This document shows positions 47,646 to 59,800 of a DNA stretch of 64,000 bases, piece after piece. Position 1 is the stretch's first letter, and each line of letters starts with the position of its first letter. The notes beneath the pieces were generated by a model. That model saw only the letters and a program-made list of their open reading frames with translations, made no database searches and had not been told where the DNA came from. This DNA comes from Mytilus galloprovincialis (taxonomy: Eukaryota > Mollusca > Bivalvia > Mytilida > Mytilidae). The stretch covers positions 48,727,535 to 48,791,534 of the forward strand of contig NC_134843.1 in the NCBI RefSeq assembly GCF_965363235.1. Direction: 5' to 3'. The position numbers were made by a program, and so were the translations under genes.

Positions 47646-47984
47646 TGGCGACCCTCAGACCTTTTATAGTTAAGGGAACTCTGTAATTTTAAATTTCAGT
47701 TAAGGCCGGTTAGGTCCGGATAACTTGCTTCTGAATCCCATATTATACTGCTATATATAATTGTATAAATCCATTTTATTGTCTCTGCTTCAATGATAAA
47801 TAATAAAATGTGTTAAAACCGAATTAAGAATAAGGTTTTAAGACAAATGTAGTAAAACTCCATATGGTTCGTGTCACAAATAGAAAATGGAATCCCAATC
47901 CCCAATTTTCCTAAAAAAAAAGAAGAGTTTTGACATATGAAATATCAAGGCTAGACACATAAAAGATATAGAAACTATCTAGAT

Positions 47985-48125
47985 GTAAAAAGATGCGGTA
48001 TGAGTGCTAATGAGACAACTCTCTAACCAAAAAGTTTATAAAAGTAAACCATTATAGGTCAAGGTACGGTCTTCAACACGGAGCCTTGGCACGCACCGTA
48101 AAGGGCAAAAAAAAAAAACAAGGTT
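47985..48125. repeat. R3 copy, inverted
   Basis: GGTATGAGTGCTAATGAGACA, AAAGTAAACCATTATAGGTC and CTTCAACACGGAGCCTTGGC are the reverse complement of 11690-11830. Confidence 0.78.
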
Positions 48126-48419
48126 CACAATCGTTTGGGTTTAACTTCTATAGGGTGCAGGCTTATAGATGAATTAAGATATAGCCTTTCTTTTTTTAAA
48201 ACAAGTCAAAAGCTTTAGGTAAATGAATTTAGTTCAACGATTAACCAATTAAAGGGTTTATAGTTCCCTTAGATTACACTGCAACATAGCGTTTAATATA
48301 CTTGTATGCTGAGTTCCCCTAATCCTCCCACACGTTCTGTGGTATTACGTTTGGACATGTACAGTATACCACATCACTAAAAAGTATGTGTGAACAGATA
48401 TAGTGACATCTGAAGTTTA

Positions 48420-48560
48420 GCTAGGTATAAAACCAGGTTTAATCCACCGTTTTCTCTAGTAAATGTCACTACAAAGTCAGGAATATCCCCCGTTTTCTCT
48501 GGAAACGTTAGAACAATAGACTGACGTCAGAGAAATGGGTTAAGGTTATATAATACCAGC
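48420..48560. repeat. R1-type 5' part
   Basis: AAACCAGGTTTAATCCACCG followed by CAAAGTCAGGAATAT is, from memory, the upstream end of R1 in mussels. A second CCGTTTTCTCTGG follows. Confidence 0.5.
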
Positions 48561-48780
48561 TTGATCACCCGTAACCGACATGGTATATTAATCCAAAGGA
48601 TGCTAAGTGAAAAGCATTAAACTTAGTAAATTGTAACAGCAAAGATGCAATACATAACTTGTTATGGAAAAAAAACAGAAAGATCGAAATATATTGATTG
48701 CCTGATTGTTTCACTTTTAGATTAGTTCGAGATTGCAATTAAAAGCACTAACGGTTTTTATTATCTGTTTCCGCCTCAAA

Positions 48781-48833
48781 TATATTCCTAGATGCAAGTT
48801 CTTACGAAGAGTATATCGATGCGATTGTAAAGT
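48781..48833 (+). pseudogene. Broken copy of EGF-like exon 6 (5' part)
   Basis: ATTCCTAGATGCAAGTTCTTA then CGAAGAGTATATCGATGCGA and TTGTAAA align with the start of exon 6 of A and B (around the RGAYRCDCK codons), with substitutions. R1 sequence (GACAGTTATTATCCATTCG) begins directly after. Confidence 0.7.
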
Positions 48834-48837
48834 GGAA

Positions 48838-48906
48838 TATGACAGTTATTATCCATTCGATTGATGTGTTTGAGCTTTTGATTTTGCCATTTGATTAGGG
48901 ACTTTT
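48838..48906. repeat. R1 piece between two exon 6 fragments
   Basis: TATGACAGTTATTATCCATTC, GATGTGTTTGAGCTTTTGAT and TTTGATTAGGGACTTTT: the R1 core, plus orientation. Confidence 0.75.
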
Positions 48907-49062
48907 CGACTGTAAAGTCCTGTTGACTTTCTCTTTATATACCAGCTGGACAAAACTTCATGACATAAATTTCTTTTAATCGGAAAACTGGTGCTCGTAT
49001 CCAGGTTCACAATTACATCGGTATGCTCCTCGTGAGTATTTATATACAGGAATCCTTTTGAG
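48907..49062 (-). pseudogene. Inverted broken copy of EGF-like exon 6
   Basis: The minus strand matches nearly all 155 nt of exon 6: IPVYKYSRGAYRCNCEPGYE reads in one frame, then a stop. The 3' end of the match (CAGTCG) stops exactly where the exon ends in A and B, and R1 sequence follows. A further scrap resembling the exon's last third lies at about 49075-49115. Confidence 0.85.
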
Positions 49063-49224
49063 CTAAGAGCTTTTTAGCTCTCTTTTCATAAGAATTTACC
49101 TAAAACTTCCGGGAAAAAAATTTGGTATGATATAGCCTTATTCACTATGCTAGTATTTGAAATATTACAATATTTATGATTTGATTACTCAAGTTTACTT
49201 TATAAACGATTGTGAAAAAACATA

Positions 49225-49697
49225 AACATCGTGTTAAATTATTTTGATGTATTTAATTTCCGGAATCGAACCGTGTTCGATTTGTTCGATTTGATCCGTG
49301 TTCTATTTAAATTTGGGCACAACGTTTCATATGCCATATGGATAATTTTAATTGATATGTGTGATCTGAAATTCATTTCATTCGAAATAGATAAAGCCTA
49401 TTTTCTATATACGGAAATGCCTGTACTAAGCCAAGACAATTGTTTTCAATTCGTTTTAATTGGCTTTCTTTTCGTTTTGAATTTTGCTCGGAGTTTAGTA
49501 TTTTTGTGATTATATTTAATTCGATACAAGTACCCGTTTTCCGATTGAATGAATGTTATAAAAGAATGTTTCATTTAATTTATTTGAACTTTTAATTTAA
49601 TCCTGGTATCTATGATGAGTTTATTCTTTCCCATTTGATAAGGGGCTGTCCGTTTTAAATTTACCACGAAGTTCAGTATTTTTGTGATTTACATTTT
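49225..49697. repeat. R1 tails in tandem
   Basis: CGTTTTGAATTTTGCTCGGAG plus TTTAGTATTTTTGTGATT (about 49473) and, again, CCGTTTTAAATTTACCACG plus AAGTTCAGTATTTTTGTGAT (about 49651) are two R1 3' ends. A 92-codon frame over 49231-49509 is carried by this repeat. Confidence 0.65.
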
Positions 49698-49744
49698 ATG
49701 CCGAGCTAGAATATGAAAAAAAAGTCAAAAGACTTTTTGAGTTG
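49698..49744 (+). pseudogene. Broken copy of EGF-like exon 6 (3' part)
   Basis: GAGCTAGAATATGAAAAAAAA then GTCAAAAGACTTTTTGAGTTG matches the VELEYEKKVKGLFSR end of exon 6. It follows an R1 tail directly. Confidence 0.75.
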
Positions 49745-50479
49745 ATAAATCATACATTTTTTCGACTCATATTTTAGTGACAGCATAAAATCACACGCAT
49801 AAAGAAAAGGTAAAACATAATGAGATAAAAAAGAATTAATGTGTATTAAATTAATTTAATACAGAACATAGAATATTGAGAAAAGCAACACTCATTTTAC
49901 GTATTCAAATCGGACAATATGTGTTTAAATGTAGCACTAATACAATAGTTTGGTCTGCACTGTTCATTAAACAAAAAGCTATGAAACTAGACACAACAAC
50001 ACCTGATGCAGTTTCTATGTAGACTTTCGTTTGTATTTCCGTCGTTGTTTATCCTTTTCCCCCTAGGCGTTTTCAGTTTGTTTTTCGACTTACAGTTTTA
50101 AATAACTTGTTTTTCGCTTTTAAATAACTCTTTTATATCTTTTTTATTTATACCTTATCACGATCATACTGTCCTGTTTCATAAACCTTCTACGTATCGG
50201 AAGAAACAGCAATATTTAAACATTTGATTAGAGAGACTTAGAATATATTGAAATAGACACAGTTTAAACAGAGTCTCGGTCATCTCCCTTTAAACAGTAA
50301 AAATAAGAGTAGTAATAAAGGTATTTTAAACTACTAACAGTTGATATATATGACATCTGACAATTCGGTTGTATATTAAAAATAAGACTATGTTATGAAT
50401 TATTTCAGTTTTATTGTTTTATAACCACGGTAATTATTTTAAAATAATATGGAACCTGCTGCATATAGTACGAGGACTA
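49745..50479. other. Intergenic between B remnants and gene C
   Basis: No gene. TTTATT at 50410-50415 (AATAAA on the minus strand) is a possible gene C polyadenylation signal, as is 50553-50558. Confidence 0.35.
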
Positions 50480-50595
50480 TTGTACATTTTAGGAATCATT
50501 CCCTTATGCATATCTCTGATCCCTTTGGCCTCGAACACAACTTTAAGATATATTTATTGTCGAAATGCACGTCTGGTGCAATAAATTGGTACCAT
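50480..50595. repeat. R5 copy, inverted
   Basis: TTTGGCCTCGAACACAACTTT, ATTTATTGTCGAAATGCACG and TCTGGTGCAATAAATTGGTAC are the reverse complement of the R5 start. Confidence 0.65.
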
Positions 50596-50796
50596 TAATG
50601 TGATAATATGCCTAATAATTAAAACTTGGTGTATATCTGGGCTTATCATTTTCTGTACGCATGTTACAATTATTCTAAGATCTTCTAATGTTTTTTCAGA
50701 ACAATTCATTTTATATCAACTATACAAAAACTGCGGATTAAAAATTGAAATGTAATCAGAATAAATAGGCAATTTAATATTCGAAAAAAAGAGTTA

Positions 50797-50846
50797 TTAC
50801 TTTCCAATCGCGATCCAAGTAGGAGTTGTATTTTTCACTGATTCAG
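50797..50846 (-). CDS. Gene C last exon: tail
   Basis: 50 nt after CTTTTTCAG, phase 1. It encodes ESVKNTTPTWIAIGK and TAA. The frame is fixed by ShK5. Confidence 0.7.
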
Positions 50847-53800
50847 CTGAAAAAGAAAATCAAAATGCTTTCGTTCATATGTAAACAAAAAATTGAAATC
50901 ATAAATCACAAGCATTCGCCTTTCAAAAAGGGCTAGTCGACTCTTAGCTGATGAAAATGGAAAGTGCTCTCGCTTTGTAGATTAATTCATTTACTAGAAT
51001 AGCCACGTGCATCAATCAACAAATTTTACCACACACGTGAGGTCACAGGTTATGAAGTAGTATATCTCGTTTAACGTTGTTGTTTACGAAACTCCAGAAG
51101 ATTCGACTATTTATAGATAAAAGTTACCTGTGTACCAATATCATGAATATGCATGATTAATGACCAGGCAAAATCTAATTGCAAAAATAGAGAGGACAAA
51201 TCCGATACTCTACGGGATTGAAGGACATTTATTAGGTTTGGATTGTCCTAACCAATCAATAAACTTTGATTATTCACGTCTCGTAATATCTTCCAATCAG
51301 GTAGCAAGAAAAATTCACGCACTGACTGTCCATCGTTCAATTCTTAATATCGACTCCTAGGAGTCGATAACAAGAAAAAAAAAAAACACCAACTGATAAT
51401 ATTGAGGAAAGAATCAGAATCTATCAGAAATAGGTCAAACATTTGGTGAAAAAACGATCATAAGGGTATTTTCTTCTTTTGTAATGTTATGTAGAAAAGT
51501 TGAATGTGGCACCCTCTAATGTTTTTTTTAATGCAATTAACTTTTTACTGTGTTCGTGTATATTTATCTTTTGAACAACTAAAAGGAAAAAGGAAAATCA
51601 TAAGAAACTAGTTTTCTCTTATCTATGAAACTGTTGCTGCCATATTTCAAATAAACAGTAAATGAATCTAGACGCAAAGATACAAATTATATTTTAAAAA
51701 GTACAAAAAATGTTGAATAATATACTTACCACATATGCCGCATGTAACTGGACATTTTTGTCGAAGATATGCATCGCCACAAACATGTCCGTCAGCACAG
51801 TCGATGTATGTAACATCAACACATGGCGGAGTTGTTGTTCGAACTAAAAATAACGTTCAATAAAAAAACTTACATCTTTCATGAGTTTTCATTGTGTATT
51901 GTTTTAAGCAGTATAGGACAACACAAAGTAGTTCCAGACGATAAAATTGGCTGACTAATTGATGTATCAGACAAGGTCATTTTGATGCTGAAATTGAGCT
52001 CGGTTAAAATTCACTACACAAAATTTATCATGGTTCTGCCTATGATTTTTGTGTCCCTCTTGCTTCCAAAGAATCTAAAATATTAACGCAACTTAGATTG
52101 TAAAATGTAATTTCAACTAAGGTCATCTTAATTGAAACCTTAGTTTCGAGATAGTTTTTAAAATTTATAAACAAAAAAAGAAAGAATTGTTAAATCATCA
52201 GTACCGCAGTAGTAGCTCCTGAGTCGTAAATTTTAACTGCTTAGGTTACACGTTCGTTTGAAAATAGTTTCGATCTCAGCGTATTTGGAATCTAAAGTGC
52301 GATTCACCAAAGATATATAGGATAATTAATGCGAAAGATTGTCTTGTAAAACAGTTATCAAAATTTGGAACGTTATAAATGTTGTCAAACCCCCAAAATA
52401 TATATCTTATCACATTTTGATAGAACTTTTGTCTGTATGTAAATAAAGTAAAAACTTTCATAATGAAAGAACTTACCACATAGTTTACATGTTACTGGAC
52501 ATAATCTTCTCAAGTAAGTATCCCTACAGATATGACTGTCAATACATTTAATAAATGTAGAATCAATACACTGTGTCAACGAATTGGGTTGTGTCGAGGT
52601 TTTCACTATTAGAAACATAAGTTTGACTTTTAATTTTAGTTCTGATTTACTTGAATACTAAATTTGATTAAAAAGAATATCCAGTAAATATATTAAAAAA
52701 ATGCCTGTATATGACAGTTGTTATCATTTCGTTTAATGTGATTAATCTTTTGATTTTATCATTTGATAAGGAACATTTCATTTAGAATTTTTATAGCTAG
52801 ATGCAACATTTTTCCCCTTGAAAAAGGTATATTTGAACAATTGATAAAATTGAACATGTTTGCATTCCAGGCATAGATTACCTTAGCCGTATTTGGCACA
52901 ACTTTTAGGAATTTTGGATCCTCAATGCTCTTCAACTTTGTACTAGTTTGGCTTTATAAATATTTTGATATGAGCGTCACTGATGAGTCTTATGAAGACG
53001 AAACGCGCGTCTGGCGTACTAAATTATAATCCTGGTACCTTTGATAACTATTGCATTTAACTTTTGAAATATTTACATTTAATTACTGTAGAAACATGTA
53101 ATTTCCTGCATCCTTTTGTATAATCGTAGAATCAGTTTGTTAAAAGAATGAGACACACATCTGTGTTGACTATTTTGGGTTCTTATTATTTATTTAATGA
53201 TGGCATTGTACACTTATTTTTTAAATCATTAACCACGAATTTTGAGAGCTAAAAACTTAATAATAAACACAAGATAATGCACATGTTCATAGCTATTCTT
53301 CATAAAAAAAAAAGACATATATATATTGTTTTGAATAAGATGTCGCATATGTAATACTTAATGTCACCTGTTTCTATTTCCATTCATGCACTATAATATT
53401 TGTACCATATTTTACAAACCCGGAATAGTTGTTAGTTTGGTATATAAGTTTGTAACATTTTTCACTGAAGCTATACTTCCGCCAATCAAAGCTGAATTAA
53501 CTGATGACGTCTGCAGGTATCCAGTTTTGCAAACAATTGTTGGACAGCAGTCTCCCGATTTCTTTATTTCACTACATCCAGATGGCAAATTTGAATAGGT
53601 AGGGCATCTAATAAGATAAACATCATAATTAGTTATCAAAGGTACCAGGATTATGATTTAATACGCCAGACGTCGACCTAGAGAGACAATGTAAATTAAA
53701 TTCCTTCCCTCTGTAGGCAGATGAATTTGAGTTCAGGAAGGTCTAGGATAAACGCCAATTGGATATCAGAACAACAAACAAATAAACCAAAAAAGAAACC

Positions 53801-56800
53801 TTAATATACACGAATGTCCATATTATATGAATTGTAAGCTCTAAATGCCAAATTTTCTAGAGAGTTTAGAATGAGTAAAACTAAGAACAAAATAATCTTC
53901 TTTTTTCAATAATAAAGAAACACACCAAGAAACAACTACAACTACGTTATTTGACAATGCCAGAGGAGAGTAGGCTCTCTATGTAGAAGAGAAGCAACTG
54001 ATACCAAAGGGACATGCAAACTCACAAATCGAAAACACATTGACAAATTCATATCCAAAAACGATAAAATCGATCGAAAGACAAACAAAATCATAAAAAA
54101 GCAAGATCGAAAACTAAAGACTAAGCAACACGAACCTTACCAAAAAATCGGTAATGATCTCAATTGCTCTTGATGGAAAGCTAACTCAAAAACTGTGTGT
54201 CAACGTGAATGTAATCAATGTATACTTGATGGTACGAGTATCAGGATTTATAAATTTAAATTAAAACACTCTATATTATTTTCGGAGACAACTAGAGAAA
54301 ACAATAAATCGTCGGTTTCAGACATATTCAATTCTACGTACGAGATCAAGACGTTTATTTTTTATTTTTCAATCTGAAGTTGTACAAACGCCATAGTATA
54401 TACCGTGTATCTGATTATCAAAAGTCAAACTTCGACAGGAATCTTCACAGTCAAGTCTTATAATACCAAAGGACAAACTTCAATTCATCTATTATAAAAA
54501 TGTAACTGCATGACATGGATGGAAGGTAGTCACATTGACACTCATACCACATCTTCGTATATCTATGTGTAGGGTATTATTGATAAGGCCTTCAACTACC
54601 GGTCAACCGGTTAATCGGTCGAACGATTATACGAGTAACCGTAGGCAAAAGTGTACTATTTGACAATACTACTACAAAAGTATTGCATGTTAAAACGCTT
54701 GTTGAAACGTTCAAATCCGCTGCATTTGTGTGCACCTGTCTAAAGTCAGCAACCTGTTGTTCAGTGATTGTCGTTTGCTGATGTGGTTCATGGGTGTTTC
54801 TCGTTTTTCATATAGATTAGACCGTTTGTTTTTCTGTTTGAATGGTTTTACACTAGTTATTTTAAGTCACACTTGTGAATAGCTAATGACCAAAAAAGGT
54901 AATCTATAATCTTTTATGCAATGTTGCATAATCTTTTTATGCAATGTTGCATAATCCTTCTATGCAATGTTGCATAATTTTGAAAAGAAAATTTCAAATG
55001 GCTTCAAAAGTGCCAAAACAAATTTAAAATGATTCAGAAATACAAATAATGGTATAATATTTCTCAAAAATACAAAACAAGTTAAACAACTGCCATCCCC
55101 TAATGTTAAATGGATGGTACATTTTGTACATTTAAATAGTACTTTGTTCTAATAATTTGGTATTGGTTCCCTGTGAATGTAGTAATTAGATATGAAACAA
55201 CTGTCACAACTGACAACTTACATATTATAACATCTATAGTATCCATATAAACCATCATCACAAACACATTCAGTATCACAACCAACCTGCCATTTATCAT
55301 CTTGACTGTAAACTTCCCTATTGAACACGCACTTATCTGTAAATAATAATTATCTAACTTATTACTGCTGAATTAAAATTCTTGTGCGAAGTTTGGATAT
55401 ATCAACTGACAACCTAAAAACAGAGTGTCTGCAACAACTAATTTTTATTAACAGCTTTCTTCGCACCAGATGATAAATATGCAAGTTAAACAGTTGCAAT
55501 CAACATTTGACTATTCACTGAAAGTCATATTTTGTGTGAGCTTGTAAACGTTTATGAAATTATAAATCCTGAATATTATTCGAGAGACGACATCATAGTA
55601 AGAACACAAATTAAACTAAAACATGCAGTGTAGGTAGAACGCTATTTCAGTCTTAAAACCGTGGAAAATGAACCCGTTTAAAAACCGTTTTGAACTCTAT
55701 CAATTAAAACAACAAAGAACTTATAATTAAAATAGCTATAAAAGGAAAATTCTAAATAGAAATTATTATTTGGCAAAACTTTTAGGAATTTATGGTCCTC
55801 AATGCTCAACTTCGTACTTAATTAGGCCTTTTAAAAAATTTTTGAATCGAGCGTCACTGATGAATCCTTTGTAGACGAAACGCACGTCTGGCGTAAATAT
55901 AAAATTTAAATCCTGGTTTCTATGATGAGTTTATTAAGGAAAAGTAATTCCTGCTCAAATAGTGACGCATGCCATATTGGTCTTCGAAAATCGTCTATAA
56001 ACATAACAGGAAGATAACAGGAAGTGGTTAACAATCCTCGGGTAGATATTCAAGAAACTTACAAATTTGCTTAAATCTGTATCCTTAGCTTTGAATTAAC
56101 AAAAACTACAGTATGCTAACTAACGTGCTCCAGAAGAACAAATGGAAACTGCGGCGACAACATGTATATCTTATTTATTTCCGGGAGTCTAACAATATTT
56201 CAGTGTTTATTTAAGTTACATACCTTCCTTACCAGGAGTCGAGGTTATATCTACAAATAGATAGTAATTTGTCTTTAAATATTTTGAATTTCTTAACCTG
56301 AACATGTAATGGAAACTTCACATAATAAATTGGTGTTGTCAAACTATTCCAACATCTATATGATCACACAAAGTACAGAAAGTGGTATTACAACAATTAA
56401 CATCAAATTAGTTTGGGTTGTATTCTCTAAAGGCATTCATAAGCAACTCTAGTCATTTTACAAAACTAGATATAACGCACCATTTGGTATGGTTTGATAC
56501 ATTTTACAACCTGGCTGGCTCTATTACATTACCAACCCATCAACCAAAATTATCAACAATTAATTAGAAATTGGCAGGAACAGTAAAAAAATAAAGAGTT
56601 TAAATGATTTGAAACAAAATTTGCATAGCTCTACACTTACTACAAAGGTTACAGTACTGCCTGCAATTATCTTTTGCCCAGGGAGCATATGTTGCACAAG
56701 TATTGGGGCCATACTGATGACAATTTCTTAGTTTGTCAGCACATGGTGGAGGAGTTATCTCTCCTGGTCGGCCTGAAACACACACAAAATACAATATTTC

Positions 56801-59800
56801 CAATTTAATCATTTAAATATAAATTATTTACCAATTGATATTGCTTATGTTTTTCCTTTGTAGAAAGCTGATAAAAACATTTAAGTGGAGACTGTTTTAA
56901 GTTTTCCAAAGCTGCAGAGTTTGTCCCCAGTTTTAAGAAGTTCTTGTTGCTCAATCTTTATATTTTTGTGTTATTTCCTGCTAAACATTGCATTTCTGTT
57001 ATCTTTTTTTAAGGTGTTGTCTTTCAACTGATGGTTTCTAGTTATAACCAATTAAGCTTTAAAACTACAAGACAAGAACCACGAATGGCATATCATATGA
57101 GTTGTTTCCATGAGGCTGAATTCAAAATATATTCATGGAATATACATAAGCAGGACTGGTTTAAGTGAAAGTAGGAAACGCGAAAAAAATATATACATTT
57201 AACAATAGATCTACAAAACTATCAGAAAAAAGAGTGAAACAAAAATTCATGTGTGATCTTCCCTTATCATTTTGTTATTTCTAAGGGAACCGGAATATAA
57301 TTCATACTTGCTCCTTTTCCACTTATTGATCCCGTTCCTTCAAACGAGCTTGCTATTGTTTGAGTATGTTGGTTTGTGCTGCATCGTGGCTGTTTGCAGC
57401 ATTGCTGTGATTCTTGAACCAATGAACAATTATGTGGTAAATTAAAATATATTGGGCACCTGAAATAGATAAATATTTATGATGTGATAGATTCATATCT
57501 AAAATAAAGGAATTAAATAATTCTATTTCATAAAAGAAACTTTAAATAAAGTTTATCATAAATATGCAACAGAAACCAAACTCCACGTTGCGAACAGCCG
57601 GTCAAAATACTGGATTTGATGTGAATAAACTCATAATAGATACCAGGATTAAATTTTGTATTTACGCCAGACGCGCGTTTCGTCTACAAATGACTCATCA
57701 GTGATGTTCGAATCCAAAAAGTTAAAAAGGCCAAATAAAATACAAAGTTGAAGAGCATTGAGGACAAAAAATCCTATAAGTTTTGCCAAATACAGCTAAA
57801 GTAATCTATTTCTTCGGTAGAAAAGCTTTAGTATTTCAAATATTCAAAAGTTTTGTAAACAGTTAATTGATAAATATGACCATATCAATAAGAGTGTTTT
57901 ATGACTGGAATCTCATTTAATACAAAACATACGTTTTTTTATTCTTAGCTGTGTTCATAAGGATACTGAAAAAGTGTAAATATCCATAAAACTGTATATC
58001 CATAAAATTCCGACCTATCAGTTTAACCTTAAAGTATGACTTTTGTAGATACTGACCATTTAAAAATATCTATACTTTTTCCAAAAGTTTATTTATTTTA
58101 CAATGAACATGGAAAATAAAAAGAGTTTACAAACTAGAGGCTCTCAAGAGCCTGTGTCGCTCACCTTGGTCTATGTGCATACATGAATTAAACAAAGGAC
58201 AAAGATGGATTCATGACAAAATTGTGTGTTGATGATGGTGATGTGTTTGTAGATCTTACTTTACTGAACATTCTTGCTACTTACAATTTTCTCTATCTAT
58301 AATAAACTTGACCCTTTAGTTACAGAAATTTACAAAAATTTACCAAATTAATCAAAATTGTTGAAAATTAGCTATAAAGGGCAATAACTCCTTAAGGGGT
58401 CAATTGACCATTTTGATCATGTTGACTTATTTGTAGATCTTACTTTACTGAACATTATTGCTGTTCACAGTTTACCTCTATTTATAATAATATTCAAGAT
58501 AATAACAAAAATTGGCAAAATTTCCTTAAACTTACCAATTATGGGGCAGCAACCCAACAACAGGTTCTCCGATTCATCGGAAAATTGCAGAGCAGATAGA
58601 TCTTGACCTGATAAACAATTTTACTCCATATCAGATTTGATCTAAATGCTTTGGTTTCAGAGATATAAGCCAAAATCTACATTTTACCCCTATGTTCATT
58701 TTTAGCCATGGCAGCCATCTTGGTTGGTTGGCTGGGTCACCGGACACATTTTTCAAACTAGATACCCCAATGATGATTGTGGCAAAGTTTGGTTTAATTT
58801 TGCCCAGTAGTTTCAGAGGAGAAGATTTTTGTAAAAGTTAACGACGACGACGGACGCCGACGGACGCCGGACGCAAAGTGATGAGAAAAGCTCACTTGGC
58901 CCTTCGGGGCAGGTGAGCTAAAAAGTACAGTATAAACATAGTTGTGTTCCTCTTGGCTTTCATTGAATGCATTTGTTTTCATCTATCGATAATTTATGAT
59001 GGCAAATTCTCATTCGTGTAATATCACTCTTTTCAAGAAAGAGTTCGAATTTGAAAAAGTTTTATTTTTATTTCTATATTTTATTTTAAATGTATGTTTT
59101 CTGACCTTAAAGACAGAATCAAGTCACAGGAACAAAACTTGAATGTTGTGCGAGTAAAATTCGTATAATATAAGGAGATTTGTCAATATAGTATTAGTAA
59201 TATAGTACTTATTGCTACATGTGTATCTTCCAGTCTGTCCATCTATACATTCACATTCATAATCACATCCATCAGTCCATGTTTCTCCTTCCTGGTACGT
59301 TGCTCCTTTATAGTGGCATTTTTTAACTGAGAAAAACAAATATTAAAAAAATACTTTCTTATATCACAAAAGTTCATCCCTCCCCCTGGTTTGAATCGTC
59401 GTCTGTTTGGCGACTTTGATTTTTATCTCTGAACTTCTGTTAAATAAACATGCAAGGTATTATACACGATCGTTTTCTTAATAATTTAATATTTTTTCAT
59501 TTTTAAACGATTTTTGTTGAAATACATGATGATTAACATGTCCTATGCAAAGGCTAACGGTTGTTTGAAACTTAGCTTTGCAGCACTGCACCCCTACACT
59601 TTTTTCGATTAACTTTTGACAGTCTGACTCTAAAAGACGGTTGTATTTATACATCTTACACCAGCTATCCTATTCGGACCACATTTGACTCTAATAAACA
59701 ATGAAATTTAAATATACGTCTCGCACGGTCTCGTGGATTTGTAATTGCTATATTACGTGCATAGAGAAAAATCATGTTTAATGTCTCAATAGATTGAAAT

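Noticed and set aside
49231-49509. 92-codon frame
   Set aside because: Carried by R1 repeat tail; no domain and no conservation with other R1 copies.
58794-58982. 62-codon minus-strand frame
   Set aside because: Part of the R4 repeat end; no independent support.
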